A DNA stretch of 61,806 bases from Bacteroidales bacterium. Lineage in GTDB: Bacteria > Bacteroidota > Bacteroidia > Bacteroidales > GCA-2748055. Shown piece after piece: positions 19,931-30,486 of this stretch. The notes beneath the pieces were generated by a model that saw nothing but the letters and a program-made list of their open reading frames with translations, did not search any database and was not told the origin of the DNA. A program made the position numbers and the translations under genes. The stretch is taken from the NCBI GenBank assembly GCA_021738565.1, contig JAIPBT010000024.1, positions 1 through 61,806 on the forward strand, in the 5' to 3' direction. Every line of letters begins with the position of its first letter. Within the stretch, counting starts at the first letter, position 1.

Positions 19931-20968
19931 TTACTTATGATCCCCCGGGTCACCCCGCCTGCTCAGCATTGTCGCAACGGAACGTGTACCTGGGAATTCA
20001 TTTAAGATGAGAATGATGATCACGGTTATGGGAACACTGAGCAACATGCCTGTCACACCCCAGATCGTTCCCCAGATTGCAAGGGTCAGGAAGACAACAA
20101 GCGGACTCATATTCAGCGTATTACCCATAATCCGGGGCTCAACCAGGCTCCCAATGGTAAGCTGTATGGCTCCAACAATTATCAGCACCAACAATGGATG
20201 TGTTAAATCCCCAAATTGGAGCATTGCAAAAATGACCGGGAACAACGTGGCAATCAAGGACCCGATGTTGGGGATGTAATTCAGGATCAAAATGATGAAA
20301 GCCCAGAAAAAAGGAGCATCCACACCCACAAAATACAACACAAAGAAGCTTAAGAAACCTGTTGTAAGGCTGGTAAGTGTCTTAATTGCAATGTAATTAT
20401 TGATCGACCGGTCCACTTTATTTAGAATCCCGGTAACACGCTGTCGCTGCTCCTTATCCGGATACATGGCATTGATCTTTCGCTGGAATATCGGTTCCTC
20501 CAGCAAAATGAATATCAGGTACAAAAGAATCAGGAATGCATTTCCGAAAATGGAGGTCAGAGCAGAAAACAATGAGCTGAGAATTTCTGAAAAATTGAAA
20601 TCCTTTACTGCATTGGTCAATGACTCCACAAGATCAATATCAAACGTCTCATTGATCTTTTCTGCAACAACATTGATGTTCTTTTCATATTTGGGAACCG
20701 ACCTGGAAAGCTGCTGGATATTATTTGAAATCAGTGTAACTGTCAGAGTTAGTAAACTAAGCAAAATAACAGATGAAAGTACAGTCATAACCCAGCTTGG
20801 CCATTTCTCCAAAAAGGGCGCCTCGCGCAGGATGCTTTTTAACACCCTGATCACAAACCAAATGAGAACTGCCAGTACAAAAGGAATCAGTAGTGATTCA
20901 GCATAGATCAGTAGCAATACTATGATAGCAACCAGCAACAGGTAATATATTCGCTTTGAAAAATTCAT
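19931..20968 (-). CDS. AI-2E family transporter (PerM-like)
   Basis: A 345-residue inner-membrane protein with about eight hydrophobic segments. Family hallmarks are the long central extramembrane helix region (~75-135, QQLSRSVPKYEKN), then the LNYIPNIGSLIATLFPV and IGSLVEPRIMGNTLNMSPLVVFLTL motifs. Members export small molecules, or in some bacteria exchange ions; substrate assignment as AI-2 is not justified here. The start is 12 bases after corA, so the two are very probably co-transcribed. Confidence 0.9.
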   Translation of the reverse strand: MNFSKRIYYLLLVAIIVLLLIYAESLLIPFVLAVLIWFVIRVLKSILREAPFLEKWPSWVMTVLSSVILLSLLTLTVTLISNNIQQLSRSVPKYEKNINVVAEKINETFDIDLVESLTNAVKDFNFSEILSSLFSALTSIFGNAFLILLYLIFILLEEPIFQRKINAMYPDKEQRQRVTGILNKVDRSINNYIAIKTLTSLTTGFLSFFVLYFVGVDAPFFWAFIILILNYIPNIGSLIATLFPVIFAMLQFGDLTHPLLVLIIVGAIQLTIGSLVEPRIMGNTLNMSPLVVFLTLAIWGTIWGVTGMLLSVPITVIIILILNEFPGTRSVATMLSRRGDPGDHK

Positions 20969-20980
20969 ATTTAAATAAAT

Positions 20981-22045
20981 TTAAAACCATTTTTTTCTTC
21001 TAAAATATAATGTCAAAACCGCCGCTACAACGATGACCAATATCCAAAAATAGAGGTAGCCATTCTTCAATCCCAGTTCCGGAATATACTCAAAATTCAT
21101 CCCGTAAATACCAGCAATAAAGGTAAGGGGTATGAAAAATGCAGCAAAGACTGTTAATACCTGCATTATCTCATTTGATCTGTTGGAGATCATGGAATTA
21201 TGAATATCTCTTTGATCGGCAACAAGATTATAATACAATTCGATGGATTCATGCGTAATCAAAATATGCTCATTCAGATCGGCCATATATATTCTCGTAC
21301 CATCACTGATGATGGGTGAATCCGATTTCAGGAAATTAAAAGTGAGTTCTTTCATGGGCAGAATGATCCGCCTGAGAAAATTAATCTCCGTGCGGTGCCT
21401 GTATATCTTTTCTGAAGTATCTCTGACAGAATAATCGAGGATCTCCACCTCCAGTGTGTCAATGGAATTTCCCAATTCTCCGATGATATCCATATAGCCA
21501 TCCACAACACAATCGAGCAATGCGTAAGCCAGGTAATCAGAATGATTGATCCTTGTCCTGTCCCTGGAGGCCCTGATCCTTTGCCTGACCGGATCAAAAT
21601 GTCGCCCGGGCCTCTCCTGAAGTGTCAGAAGAAAATTGTCACCCGCTATTATGCTTAATTGATCAGACTGAAGCTGACCACTTTCCTTGTCATTTGTAAC
21701 CAGCTTTGTAATAAATACCAGTAACTTTTCTTCCGCAATGAACTTGGGCCGGTGATCCGTATTGAGGATATTTTCAAGCAATAGACTTTCTATCCCAAGC
21801 CGTTGTCCCAATCGAGAAATCATCTCTGTGTCGTGAATGCCGTAAATATTGATCCATGAAAATGTCCGGTCATTGATCATATCAAGGGCCTCATCGAGAT
21901 CCGCGACCTCTTGTTCAACAAGGTTCGCATGATCAAACTGCATGACGCTTATGTGTACCTTTTCTGTTTTCTTATCCCCGATCAATAAAAGTGTCCCGGG
22001 ACGGGCTCCCCTCATTCCGGTTCTTTGTCTGAAAAAACGGGCCAT
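20981..22045 (-). CDS. corA: CorA magnesium/cobalt transporter
   Basis: A 354-residue inner-membrane channel for Mg2+ and Co2+. The large soluble N-terminal funnel domain is followed by two C-terminal transmembrane helices, with the signature GMN at residues 315-317 (IAGIYGMNFEY) and a basic tail RRKKWF. It heads a probable operon corA - AI-2E permease - SDR - LETM1-like on the minus strand. The upstream gap holds the divergent promoter shared with clpB. Confidence 0.95.
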   Translation of the reverse strand: MARFFRQRTGMRGARPGTLLLIGDKKTEKVHISVMQFDHANLVEQEVADLDEALDMINDRTFSWINIYGIHDTEMISRLGQRLGIESLLLENILNTDHRPKFIAEEKLLVFITKLVTNDKESGQLQSDQLSIIAGDNFLLTLQERPGRHFDPVRQRIRASRDRTRINHSDYLAYALLDCVVDGYMDIIGELGNSIDTLEVEILDYSVRDTSEKIYRHRTEINFLRRIILPMKELTFNFLKSDSPIISDGTRIYMADLNEHILITHESIELYYNLVADQRDIHNSMISNRSNEIMQVLTVFAAFFIPLTFIAGIYGMNFEYIPELGLKNGYLYFWILVIVVAAVLTLYFRRKKWF

Positions 22046-22258
22046 GGTTCAATAAATTTAACCACAAGTTAAATATTTTATGGAAATGTTTACTCGAATT
22101 TGAATCTCTATTTGATATTTCTCCAATATACACTTAACACAATCAGTGTTACAACCATCCATACAATTCGAATGTCATAATGTCATGTTTTTACGGGTTT
22201 ATGTGTCAATATGGCGGCTTATTGTTTTTCCGTTCCTGTTTAAATATCTATATATACT

Positions 22259-22275
22259 ATTCATTTATAATGAAT
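22259..22275. promoter_or_regulatory. Inverted repeat upstream of clpB
   Basis: Perfect ATTCATT-TAT-AATGAAT inverted repeat, 69 bases before the clpB start, in the corA/clpB divergent region. It could be a regulator binding site. No known heat-shock operator pattern matches, so the role is open. Confidence 0.35.
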
Positions 22276-22344
22276 TACAAACAACATGCGGCACACCGTA
22301 ATCTTTGGCTTATAATTTGAAGAATAGGAAAATAAAAACAGATT

Positions 22345-24939
22345 ATGGACTTCAGTAAATTCACGATAAAAGCACAGGAAGCAATTCAGCGTGCCCAGCA
22401 GCTGGCCATGGAAAATGATCACCAGGCGATAGAGTGCGGACACCTGATGAAAGGGGTCATGGAAATTGATGAACATGTGCTCCCTTTCATATTTAAGAAA
22501 CTTTCAGTGAATACAACACACCTTTCGGCTGCCCTTGATAAGGTCATAGGAACATATGCAGTTGTGGAGGGTGGAGAGAAATACCTTTCACAAAAAGCCA
22601 GTGAAGCACTTTTAAAAGCTCAGACAGCAGCAAAGAAATCAAATGATGAATTCGTTACACTTGAGCACCTTGTAATTGGATTATTCAATACCGATGACCC
22701 CGTCGGGAGGATGTTAAAGGATGCAGGGATCAACGAAAAAGACCTGAGTGCTGCGATCAATGAGCTCAGGAAGGGTGAAAAAGTGCAAAGCCAGTCTGCA
22801 GAGGACAACTACAATGCACTCGTAAAGTATGCCATTCACCTAAACGAGAGTGCAAGGAACGGGAAGCTTGACCCCGTGATCGGAAGGGACGAGGAAATTC
22901 GCCGTGTACTACAAATCCTGACAAGGAGGACCAAGAACAATCCCATCCTGGTGGGTGAACCTGGAGTCGGGAAAACCGCCATTGCTGAGGGGATCGCTTT
23001 CAGGATCGTTAACAAGGATGTTCCGGACGACCTGCTCACAAAAGAGCTCTATTCCCTGGATATGGGGGCACTGATCGCCGGCGCAAAATACAAGGGTGAA
23101 TTCGAGGAAAGGCTCAAGTCAGTTGTCAAAGAGGTCATTAATTCTGATGGTAAGATCATCCTCTTCATTGATGAGATCCATACCCTGGTAGGCGCCGGGG
23201 GAGGCGGAGAAGGGGCTATGGATGCTGCCAACATCCTAAAACCGGCACTTTCGCGGGGAGAATTAAGGGCCATTGGAGCCACAACCCTGAACGAATTTCA
23301 AAAATATTTCGAGAAAGACAAAGCCCTCGAACGCAGGTTCCAGAAAGTTTACGTGGACGAACCAGCGGAGGAAGATGCTGTGTCAATATTGCGTGGAATT
23401 AAAGAACGATATGAAAGTTACCACAAGATCAGGATCATGGATGAGGCCATAATTGCCGCGGTGCAGCTTTCCACAAGGTACATTACCGACCGGTTTCTGC
23501 CCGATAAGGCCATTGACCTGATTGATGAAGCAGCATCCCACCTGAGGCTGGAAATGAATTCACGCCCGGAATCCATTGATACACTGGAAAGGAAGATACA
23601 GCAGCTTGAAATTGAAAAGGAAGCCTTTAAAAGGGAGAAGGACAAATCAAGGGTGGAAAATATATCAAAACAATTGGCAGATCTGAAAGATGAGCACAAG
23701 CAACTGATGGCGGTGTGGCAGGATGAAAAACAGATCGTTTCCAATATTCAGAAGATCAAGCAAAGGGTCGAGGAATTGAAATATGAAGCTGAAAAAGCTG
23801 AACGGGAAAGCAACCTTGGACGTGTTGCCGAGATCCGTTACGGGGAATTGCCTGCAGCGGAAAAAGAGCTGAACGAAACCATCGACCGGCTCAAGGAATA
23901 TGAAAAGGAAGGAAAACGGCTCGTCAGGGAAGAGATAACCGCTGAAGACATTGCTGAAATCGTGGCCCGCTGGACAGGCATCCCGGTTACAAAAATGCTT
24001 CAGAACGACAAGGAAAAGCTACTGCACATCGAGGACGAATTAAGAAAACGGGTGATAGGTCAGGATGAAGCGGTTGAAGCTGTTTCGTCAGCCATCAGGA
24101 GGAGCCGAACGGGACTATCGGATGAAAAACGACCGGTGGGATCTTTCCTGTTCCTCGGCACAACCGGTGTCGGTAAAACAGAGCTTGCAAGATCGCTGGC
24201 CGAATACCTTTTTAATGACGAGTCGCTGATGACACGGATCGATATGAGCGAATACCAGGAAAGACACGCTGTTTCAAGACTTGTTGGCGCTCCTCCGGGA
24301 TATGTAGGCTATGAAGAGGGCGGACAACTTACAGAAGCGGTGAGAAGAAAACCCTATTCCGTTATCCTGCTTGATGAGATAGAAAAGGCACATCCGGATA
24401 CATTCAATATTCTCCTTCAGGTTCTTGAAGATGGAATGCTGACCGACAACAAGGGAAGAACGGCAAATTTCAAGAACACGATCATCATCATGACCTCCAA
24501 CCTGGGGTCTGATATAATTCGCGAAAGCTTTGAGGGGATCAAAGAGGAGGAACTGGATGAAAAATATCGTGTAACTCGCCTCAAAATTTTTGAACTGCTG
24601 AAAAAAAGCATGCGTCCCGAATTTATCAACAGGATCGATGAACTGGTAATGTTCCGTCCACTCACCATGGATCATATGGAAGGTATTATTCACATCCAGT
24701 TGAATATTCTCAAAAAAATGCTGAAGAAACAGGATATTGAAATCGAAGTTACACCTGAAGCCGTACAAACCATCAAACGGGAAGGCTTTGACATGCAGTT
24801 TGGTGCACGGCCGCTGAAAAGGCTGATCCAGAAAAAACTGGTGGACATGATCTCCATGGAGATCCTAAAGGATCATATTAAACCCGGGGAGAAGGTCACC
24901 ATTGATGCAGGAGCGGAGGGGCTGAGAATTATGAGTTAA
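22345..24939 (+). CDS. clpB: ATP-dependent chaperone ClpB
   Basis: Cytosolic hexameric disaggregase of 864 residues, the standard length. It has an N-terminal Clp repeat domain (~1-145), AAA+ domain 1 with Walker A GEPGVGKT (~205) and Walker B ILFIDEIH, the long coiled-coil middle domain (~410-530, rich in E/K) and AAA+ domain 2 with GTTGVGKT (~610) and [10 protein letters not shown], then a C-terminal small domain. It cooperates with the DnaK system, whose genes are not in this window. It is divergent from corA, with no partner gene downstream. Confidence 0.97.
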   Translation: MDFSKFTIKAQEAIQRAQQLAMENDHQAIECGHLMKGVMEIDEHVLPFIFKKLSVNTTHLSAALDKVIGTYAVVEGGEKYLSQKASEALLKAQTAAKKSNDEFVTLEHLVIGLFNTDDPVGRMLKDAGINEKDLSAAINELRKGEKVQSQSAEDNYNALVKYAIHLNESARNGKLDPVIGRDEEIRRVLQILTRRTKNNPILVGEPGVGKTAIAEGIAFRIVNKDVPDDLLTKELYSLDMGALIAGAKYKGEFEERLKSVVKEVINSDGKIILFIDEIHTLVGAGGGGEGAMDAANILKPALSRGELRAIGATTLNEFQKYFEKDKALERRFQKVYVDEPAEEDAVSILRGIKERYESYHKIRIMDEAIIAAVQLSTRYITDRFLPDKAIDLIDEAASHLRLEMNSRPESIDTLERKIQQLEIEKEAFKREKDKSRVENISKQLADLKDEHKQLMAVWQDEKQIVSNIQKIKQRVEELKYEAEKAERESNLGRVAEIRYGELPAAEKELNETIDRLKEYEKEGKRLVREEITAEDIAEIVARWTGIPVTKMLQNDKEKLLHIEDELRKRVIGQDEAVEAVSSAIRRSRTGLSDEKRPVGSFLFLGTTGVGKTELARSLAEYLFNDESLMTRIDMSEYQERHAVSRLVGAPPGYVGYEEGGQLTEAVRRKPYSVILLDEIEKAHPDTFNILLQVLEDGMLTDNKGRTANFKNTIIIMTSNLGSDIIRESFEGIKEEELDEKYRVTRLKIFELLKKSMRPEFINRIDELVMFRPLTMDHMEGIIHIQLNILKKMLKKQDIEIEVTPEAVQTIKREGFDMQFGARPLKRLIQKKLVDMISMEILKDHIKPGEKVTIDAGAEGLRIMS

Positions 24940-24961
24940 TACTTCAAATTCCTTACCATCT

Positions 24962-25744
24962 TCATATAGCGGCTGTAATTCCGCCATCAACAAAAATAAG
25001 CTGTCCGTTTACAAAGCTCGACGCATCCGAAGCCAGGAAAAACAATGCGCCCAGCAATTCTTCGGGATCACCCCAGCGGCCGGCAGGAGTGCGGTTTCGC
25101 AACCATGCATCAAATTCATGGTTTTCAAACAATGGCTTTGTCATCGCCGTCTTAAAATAACCCGGAGCTATACCGTTTACCTGGATGTTATGCCTGGCCC
25201 ACTCTGTGGCCATATTCCGGGTAAGCATTTTTAGTCCTCCTTTAGACGCTGCATAGGGAGCAATGGTGTCTCTTCCCAGCTCACTTTGCAGGGAACAGAT
25301 GTTGATGATCTTACCGGATTGACGAACCATCATCCCCTTAACGAATGTCTTTGATACAAGGAAAGCGGACTTCAAGTTGGTATTGATCACCGCGTCCCAC
25401 TCCTCTTCAGGAAAATCCTCCAGGGGATAGCGGGGATTGATGCCCGCGTTGTTGACAATGATATCGGGGACTCCTGTTTCATCAGTCAGCGACGTTACCG
25501 CGCTCTGAATCTCTTCAGCATTTGTTACATCAAACACGGCATGACTCACAGCATAGCCTTTCCCCTTGAATTCGGTAAAAGTCTTTTCAAGCTTCGCCCT
25601 GTTCCTGCCGTTCAGTATAACATGCGTCCCGTTCAAAGCCAGTCCTTCCGCGAGTGTTTTACCCAATCCTCCTGAAGACCCGGTTACGAGGGCAGTCCTC
25701 CCCTCCAGGCTAAATAATTTTTTCGTGCTTAACTTGTTGTTCAT
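24962..25744 (-). CDS. SDR oxidoreductase, gluconate 5-dehydrogenase-like
   Basis: Cytosolic classical SDR of 260 residues. It has the cofactor loop TGSSGGLGKTLAEG (~20-33), the NNAG motif, the catalytic triad region with Ser in ICSLQSELG, and Tyr-x3-Lys in YAASKGG, plus a C-terminal FVNGQLIFVDGGITA. The N-terminal LFSLEGRTALVTG and overall pattern fit the IdnO/gluconate 5-dehydrogenase group, which interconverts 5-keto-gluconate and gluconate. The sugar acid is inferred, not proven. It is convergent with clpB. Confidence 0.85.
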   Translation of the reverse strand: MNNKLSTKKLFSLEGRTALVTGSSGGLGKTLAEGLALNGTHVILNGRNRAKLEKTFTEFKGKGYAVSHAVFDVTNAEEIQSAVTSLTDETGVPDIIVNNAGINPRYPLEDFPEEEWDAVINTNLKSAFLVSKTFVKGMMVRQSGKIINICSLQSELGRDTIAPYAASKGGLKMLTRNMATEWARHNIQVNGIAPGYFKTAMTKPLFENHEFDAWLRNRTPAGRWGDPEELLGALFFLASDASSFVNGQLIFVDGGITAAI

Positions 25745-25825
25745 AACAATGCATCGTTTTTCTGTTGGTTGTATATTATTTTTTCTTTATGTAAGAAGTG
25801 CTTGCCAAATAAAGATATGAATTTC

Positions 25826-26611
25826 TCATTCAATCCTGTCACTCTGCCAGACCTCCCCGGTTTCCACTTCCATCATGCTTAACCTGCCTCCGGCCCATCC
25901 TGCGCCTGTATCCATTAACCACACATTACACAAACGAATGGGGAAATCGGGGTGTCGGGTCGTCGGGTCGTCGGGTCGCCGGGTCGTCGGTGACACAGGG
26001 CTTTGGTTAAGAACAGTACTTGCATCAGGGAATGACAAGAAGTTGATTGTTGGTGTGTGCCCCACGAAGATCTCATCAAAATCGGTAATCCTGATGCCTT
26101 TCTTATGATTCTTCAACGCATATTTTACCAACGACCTGTCCCATAAAAAAGTTTCCGTATCCTGTTTTTCAAGGGGCAGTGAACGATCAATGCCACCGTG
26201 CACAAAAAGCCTGTTATTTTCAATATGGTAATACTTTGCATTTCTGAAAAAATCAATATGACTTTCCGGTATCCCGCTGCTGTAGCTCAGAATGGTTTTA
26301 TCACCGCCCTGGTAAAGCCAGGATGCATACACAGCATCCGTATCAATTGATTCAATATGAAATCCCTTCCCGTTTCGCGCTGTTGTTTCCATCCATTCCA
26401 GGGCCCACAAATCATGATTGCCCAGGATCATAACCAGGTCTTTTATCTTCAGCAATTCCTCAACACATGCCTTCACACCGGCATGGCGGTCGCAAACATC
26501 ACCCAGGCAAATCAACCTGTCCCTTCCGGGATCAAATCCCGACCGGTCAAAAACCTGCAGCAGCGCTTCATTCGCTCCATGTATATCACCTATAACAAAT
26601 GTTCTCAGCAT
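25826..26611 (-). CDS. PPP-type serine/threonine phosphatase with repeat insertion
   Basis: A 261-residue cytosolic protein with the di-metal phosphatase motifs GDIHGAN (8-14), GDVCDRHAG, GNHD and HGGID, and the C-terminal NVWLMDTGAGWAGGRLSMMEVETGE. It resembles bacterial PrpA/ApaH-like phosphatases acting on phosphoproteins or Ap4A-like nucleotides. Just before NVWLMD, an 8-bp tandem repeat adds a Pro/Thr/Arg/Asp-rich stretch (VSPTTRRPDDPTTRHPD) that does not look like family sequence. That insertion falls between the last conserved motifs and could affect stability. Confidence 0.88.
   Translation of the reverse strand: MLRTFVIGDIHGANEALLQVFDRSGFDPGRDRLICLGDVCDRHAGVKACVEELLKIKDLVMILGNHDLWALEWMETTARNGKGFHIESIDTDAVYASWLYQGGDKTILSYSSGIPESHIDFFRNAKYYHIENNRLFVHGGIDRSLPLEKQDTETFLWDRSLVKYALKNHKKGIRITDFDEIFVGHTPTINFLSFPDASTVLNQSPVSPTTRRPDDPTTRHPDFPIRLCNVWLMDTGAGWAGGRLSMMEVETGEVWQSDRIE
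25957..25990. repeat. (GGGTCGTC)4 tandem repeat inside the phosphatase gene
   Basis: Four 8-bp units (third is GGGTCGCC) plus two bases. Because 8 is not a multiple of 3, gain or loss of one unit would shift the frame of the C-terminal ~35 residues. The surrounding coding sequence has no similar composition, so this looks like a recent expansion. Confidence 0.85.
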
Positions 26612-26890
26612 AAGATCAGTCTGACTTCTTCCCCAATAATCGCAACATTAAAAGAATTCGGCAAATTTTAAACAGGTAATGAATTATTATGCATCGTTTT
26701 ATAATGTATTCTGTCCCGATCCATAAATGTAAAAAACATTGGTCAATAAGTAAAGGCAGTTTTTATAAATCACAACTGCTCAAAAAAGCAAAGACTGTTT
26801 CCAAATTGTGATCCGAATAGACTCATTACTTGATTTATATGATAAATATCCTGAAATTTGATTCGATTCTAATCTGTCAACTAACTGATC

Positions 26891-29473
26891 ATGAATAAAA
26901 TCCAAACACTAATATTGCTGACAATCGTTGCCGTTTCATGTGCCACAGATCCTTCAGCAAGCAAATCCGGACAACATTCCTTCAACGGTTCTTATACCGG
27001 TAAAAATCTTAACAGGATCGCTTTCCCCATTGGTGGAATGGGAGCCGGAATGCTCTGCATAGAGGGAAACGGCTCCTTCTCCCATCTTTCACTTCGTCAC
27101 ACACCCGACATATTCAATACCCCGTTTATGTTTGGTGCAGTTTCCGTGGAAGGCCATGAAAACGGGGCAAAAATGCTTGAGGGTCCTGTGCAGGACTGGA
27201 AAATTTTTGGCAATCCGGGGACAGGGAATGGATCCCGCCTTTTTGGAGTTCCCCGGTTCGCACAAGCTGAATTTATCTCCCGGTTCCCATTCTGCGATAT
27301 AAGACTGAAAGAGAATGGTTATCCGCTGGAGGTAAAAATACAGGCATGGAGCCCTTTTATACCGGCAGATCCCGATAATTCGAGCCTGCCTGTGGGCGGA
27401 CTGGAATATACATTTGAGAACAAAACCGGGGAAGTACAGGATGCGCTGTTCTCCTTCAATGCTGAAAATTTCATGCGTGTGGAACTCCCTTCCGAATGGG
27501 GAGGCAGGTACGTGGGGAAAGATTCCATCCATGCATTTGAAGATGGGTTTATCCTTGAGCAGCAGTGCCATGACGAACACCCGGAATACAAGGGTGAATT
27601 TGCCGTCTTTTCCGATGATGAGAATGTGATCGTTGACCATTGCTGGTTCAGGGGGGGCTGGTTTGACGCGAAAACCATGCTCTGGAAAAATATGCAAAAT
27701 CTAAGCCCGGCATCAAATCCTGTAAGACAGGGAGCTGAAGGCGCCTCAATTTATGTGCCTTTCAAATTGGACCCAAAAGAAAGCAAGACCATTAAAGTGT
27801 ACTTTTCCTGGCATGTGCCGCATTCCGACCTCAGAACCGGCTGGCTCAACAGCGAGGAGGAACAAAAGAAAATTGAAGCGTATACACAGGCTTCCTGTGA
27901 GACCGGATCTTCCTGTTGTGTGACGGGTGATTCTCCCTACTATGAACCCTGGTACTACAGCCGCTTCTATAATGTGGCTGAAGTGGCAGATTACTGGATT
28001 AGAAACTATTCAAAGTTAAAATCCGGGTCAGCACTCTTCTCCTCCACATTCTTCGAATCAGATCTGCCCCCGGTGGTCCTGGAAGCCATCGCAGCCAATT
28101 TAACCATCCTGAAATCACCTACCGTACTCAGACAAAAGGACGGAACCCTGTGGGCCTGGGAGGGTTGTCACGACCTTGGAGGATGCTGTGCAGGAACCTG
28201 CACCCATGTATGGAATTATGCACAGGCCATCCCCAACCTGTTTCCCATGCTCGAAAGATCCATCAGGGAAACAGAATATAACATCGATCAGAACAAAGAG
28301 GGACACCAGAACTTCCGGTCGTACCTTCCCATACGTGAACCCGACCACAATTTCCACGCGGCATCCGACGGACAACTTGGAGGAATCATGAAGATGGCCC
28401 GTGAATGGAAAATCAGTGGGGATACGGAATGGCTTCGCCGCCACTGGACACGCATAAGATCAAGCCTGGATTATTGCATCTCGCAATGGGATCCGCGACA
28501 TACCGGAACACTGGAGGAACCCCATCACAATACATACGACATTGAATTCTGGGGACCCGACGGAATGTGTACCAGCTTTTACCTGGGGGCCCTTGCTGCT
28601 GCAATAGAAATGGCCGGTGCCCTGGGAGAAGAAGCGCCTCTGTATACCGAACTGCTTGAGAAAGGAATCGCGACCATTGAATCTGACCTGTACAACGGGG
28701 AATACTTTATTCAAAAAGTACAATGGGAAGGTTTGAGTGCCCCCAACCCCGTGGAAGCTTCAAAGATAAGTATGGGAGGACATTACTCCGAAGAAGCAAT
28801 TTCCGTTCTGGAAAAAGAGGGTCCTAAGTACCAGTACGGCAATGGTTGTATCAGTGATGGTGTACTGGGATTCTGGCTTGCTGAAATGTGCGGTGTTGAG
28901 GTTGGAATTGACCCGGCAAAAGTAAAAAGCCACCTGAAGGCAGTGCACAAATACAACCTGAAGACAGACCTTACCGACCATGTGAATCCACAGCGCGCCG
29001 GGTATGCTTATGGTGATGAAGGAGGATTGCTTCTCTGCAGCTGGCCAAATGACGATGAACCCACTTTCCCTTTTGTTTACAGCAATGAAGTGTGGACAGG
29101 CATAGAATACCAGGTGGCCTCACACCTGATGATGGTGGGTGAAACTGAAAAAGGGCTGGACATTGTGCGCGAGGTTAGAAAAAGATATGATGGAAGGATT
29201 CGCAATCCCTTCAATGAGTACGAATGTGGTCACTGGTACGCCAGGGCCATGGCCAGTTATGGCCTCATCCAGGGAATGACTGGCATCCGTTACAATGCAG
29301 TAAAGAAAGCAATGTTTATTGACACCCGGCTGGGTGACGATTTCAGTTCCTTTTTCAGTTGCGAAACGGGTTTTGGGAAAGTGGGGCTGAAGAAAGGAGA
29401 ACCTTTTGTTGAAGTGGCATTGGGGGAAATTCCGGTAGAGCGATTTGTTGTTGACGGAGAAATAGTAAATTAA
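26891..29473 (+). CDS. GH116 glycosidase, lipoprotein (GBA2-like)
   Basis: An 860-residue exported protein with a lipobox (VAVSC) and the GH116 two-domain layout: an N-terminal beta-sandwich (NRIAFPIGGMGAG at ~40, typical of DUF608/GBA2) and an (alpha/alpha)6 barrel. By comparison with GBA2, Glu424 in LWAWEG is the likely nucleophile and Asp550 in NTYDIEFWGPDG the acid/base. Family members split beta-glucosides, beta-xylosides or glucosylceramide-like substrates. It has no partner in the same operon and is followed by a TTTGCG repeat. Confidence 0.88.
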   Translation: MNKIQTLILLTIVAVSCATDPSASKSGQHSFNGSYTGKNLNRIAFPIGGMGAGMLCIEGNGSFSHLSLRHTPDIFNTPFMFGAVSVEGHENGAKMLEGPVQDWKIFGNPGTGNGSRLFGVPRFAQAEFISRFPFCDIRLKENGYPLEVKIQAWSPFIPADPDNSSLPVGGLEYTFENKTGEVQDALFSFNAENFMRVELPSEWGGRYVGKDSIHAFEDGFILEQQCHDEHPEYKGEFAVFSDDENVIVDHCWFRGGWFDAKTMLWKNMQNLSPASNPVRQGAEGASIYVPFKLDPKESKTIKVYFSWHVPHSDLRTGWLNSEEEQKKIEAYTQASCETGSSCCVTGDSPYYEPWYYSRFYNVAEVADYWIRNYSKLKSGSALFSSTFFESDLPPVVLEAIAANLTILKSPTVLRQKDGTLWAWEGCHDLGGCCAGTCTHVWNYAQAIPNLFPMLERSIRETEYNIDQNKEGHQNFRSYLPIREPDHNFHAASDGQLGGIMKMAREWKISGDTEWLRRHWTRIRSSLDYCISQWDPRHTGTLEEPHHNTYDIEFWGPDGMCTSFYLGALAAAIEMAGALGEEAPLYTELLEKGIATIESDLYNGEYFIQKVQWEGLSAPNPVEASKISMGGHYSEEAISVLEKEGPKYQYGNGCISDGVLGFWLAEMCGVEVGIDPAKVKSHLKAVHKYNLKTDLTDHVNPQRAGYAYGDEGGLLLCSWPNDDEPTFPFVYSNEVWTGIEYQVASHLMMVGETEKGLDIVREVRKRYDGRIRNPFNEYECGHWYARAMASYGLIQGMTGIRYNAVKKAMFIDTRLGDDFSSFFSCETGFGKVGLKKGEPFVEVALGEIPVERFVVDGEIVN

Positions 29474-29512
29474 CTTTGCGTCCTTTGCGTATTACTTTGC
29501 GGTCTTTGCGGT
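29474..29512. repeat. Short direct repeat, four copies of CTTTGCG
   Basis: CTTTGCG occurs four times in 39 bases directly after the GH116 stop, within the 89-bp gap to the convergent T9SS gene. No coding role. Possibly a simple repeat or a multi-site regulatory element. Confidence 0.7.
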
Positions 29513-29562
29513 TATGAACCTCCCCTGTTAATTAGGACGGTAAGTTAATACATACATTTAGA

Positions 29563-30486
29563 TTACCTGATAACAATAAATTTCCCAAAACTCTGTCGGT
29601 TTTTCCCTTCGGAATTGTAAGTGACCAAATAATTATAAATACCGGCTCTAAAGAAAGCTACATCAATTTGGTAGTTCTCAGGTTTTGGTACATAATCATG
29701 AAACACAACCCTGCCGGTAATATCAAGAATTTGTATATTGATCTCGACAGCAGATGGTTCTCTGATTTCTACTTTTAGAAATGTATGGGCTGGGTTGGGA
29801 TATAGGCTTACATGGTTTTCGAGTAATTCTGGTGTTTTGATACTTGTAGTATAATCTTCAAAGAATATTTCATCAAACATCAGACCTTCCCGAAAATTTT
29901 CTATTGAATCACTTATGAAAGAAAACCTAATGCGAATTGTTGAATCTCCCTCGACAATGTCAAAATATGGTCCAAGCTTTGCCAGATTTACTGCAAATAA
30001 AGTCCAGTCGCTTCTACCTGTAAGGGCAGGTTTTGGCGAATAGTAGTCAATTAAATCACTGAATTCATTATTATTAAATATATCAATCCAGGAATTTCCA
30101 TTGTCAAATGAAATTTCAATAAGCCCATAATCATTTAATGAATCACAATCAACTTTATAATGTCCAGATAAAATGGCATATTCTGCATATTCAAATCCTG
30201 CCATAGCATAATGCTTTAGAGTAAATGAAATAGTATCACTCTTTGAATAAGAAGTATCCAATTCCGTGCAAATAGCATTGGGTTTAGAGTATGCTTCGGT
30301 GAAATAAGTTTTATCGGGCTTTCCAATCTTCCAGGAATAATCCGCTATAGTATCAGGATCAAATGAAATCCTATTCATTCCAGTCCCATATTCGAAACTC
30401 CACATACTTAAGTCCTCATTACCAAATTGGGCTTTAACTAATATGTTTAGTGACACAAATAACGAGATAACGATCAAATTTTTCAT
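29563..30486 (-). CDS. Secreted protein with T9SS sorting domain
   Basis: A 307-residue exported protein (signal ~1-19, NILVKAQ). The first ~215 residues form a beta-rich domain with no motif I recognise (WSFEYGTGMN, FDNGNSWIDIF). The last ~85 residues are a T9SS type A sorting domain, from VSLYPNPAHTFLKV to FGKFIVIR. It starts inside the last four bases of the propeller gene, so the two are translated together. The block is visibly more AT-rich than the genes on either side. Confidence 0.78.
   Translation of the reverse strand: MKNLIVISLFVSLNILVKAQFGNEDLSMWSFEYGTGMNRISFDPDTIADYSWKIGKPDKTYFTEAYSKPNAICTELDTSYSKSDTISFTLKHYAMAGFEYAEYAILSGHYKVDCDSLNDYGLIEISFDNGNSWIDIFNNNEFSDLIDYYSPKPALTGRSDWTLFAVNLAKLGPYFDIVEGDSTIRIRFSFISDSIENFREGLMFDEIFFEDYTTSIKTPELLENHVSLYPNPAHTFLKVEIREPSAVEINIQILDITGRVVFHDYVPKPENYQIDVAFFRAGIYNYLVTYNSEGKNRQSFGKFIVIR

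Noticed and set aside
19879-19953. N-terminal extension of the SDR
   Set aside because: The Rossmann start at 19878 is ideal and the added residues are not family-like.
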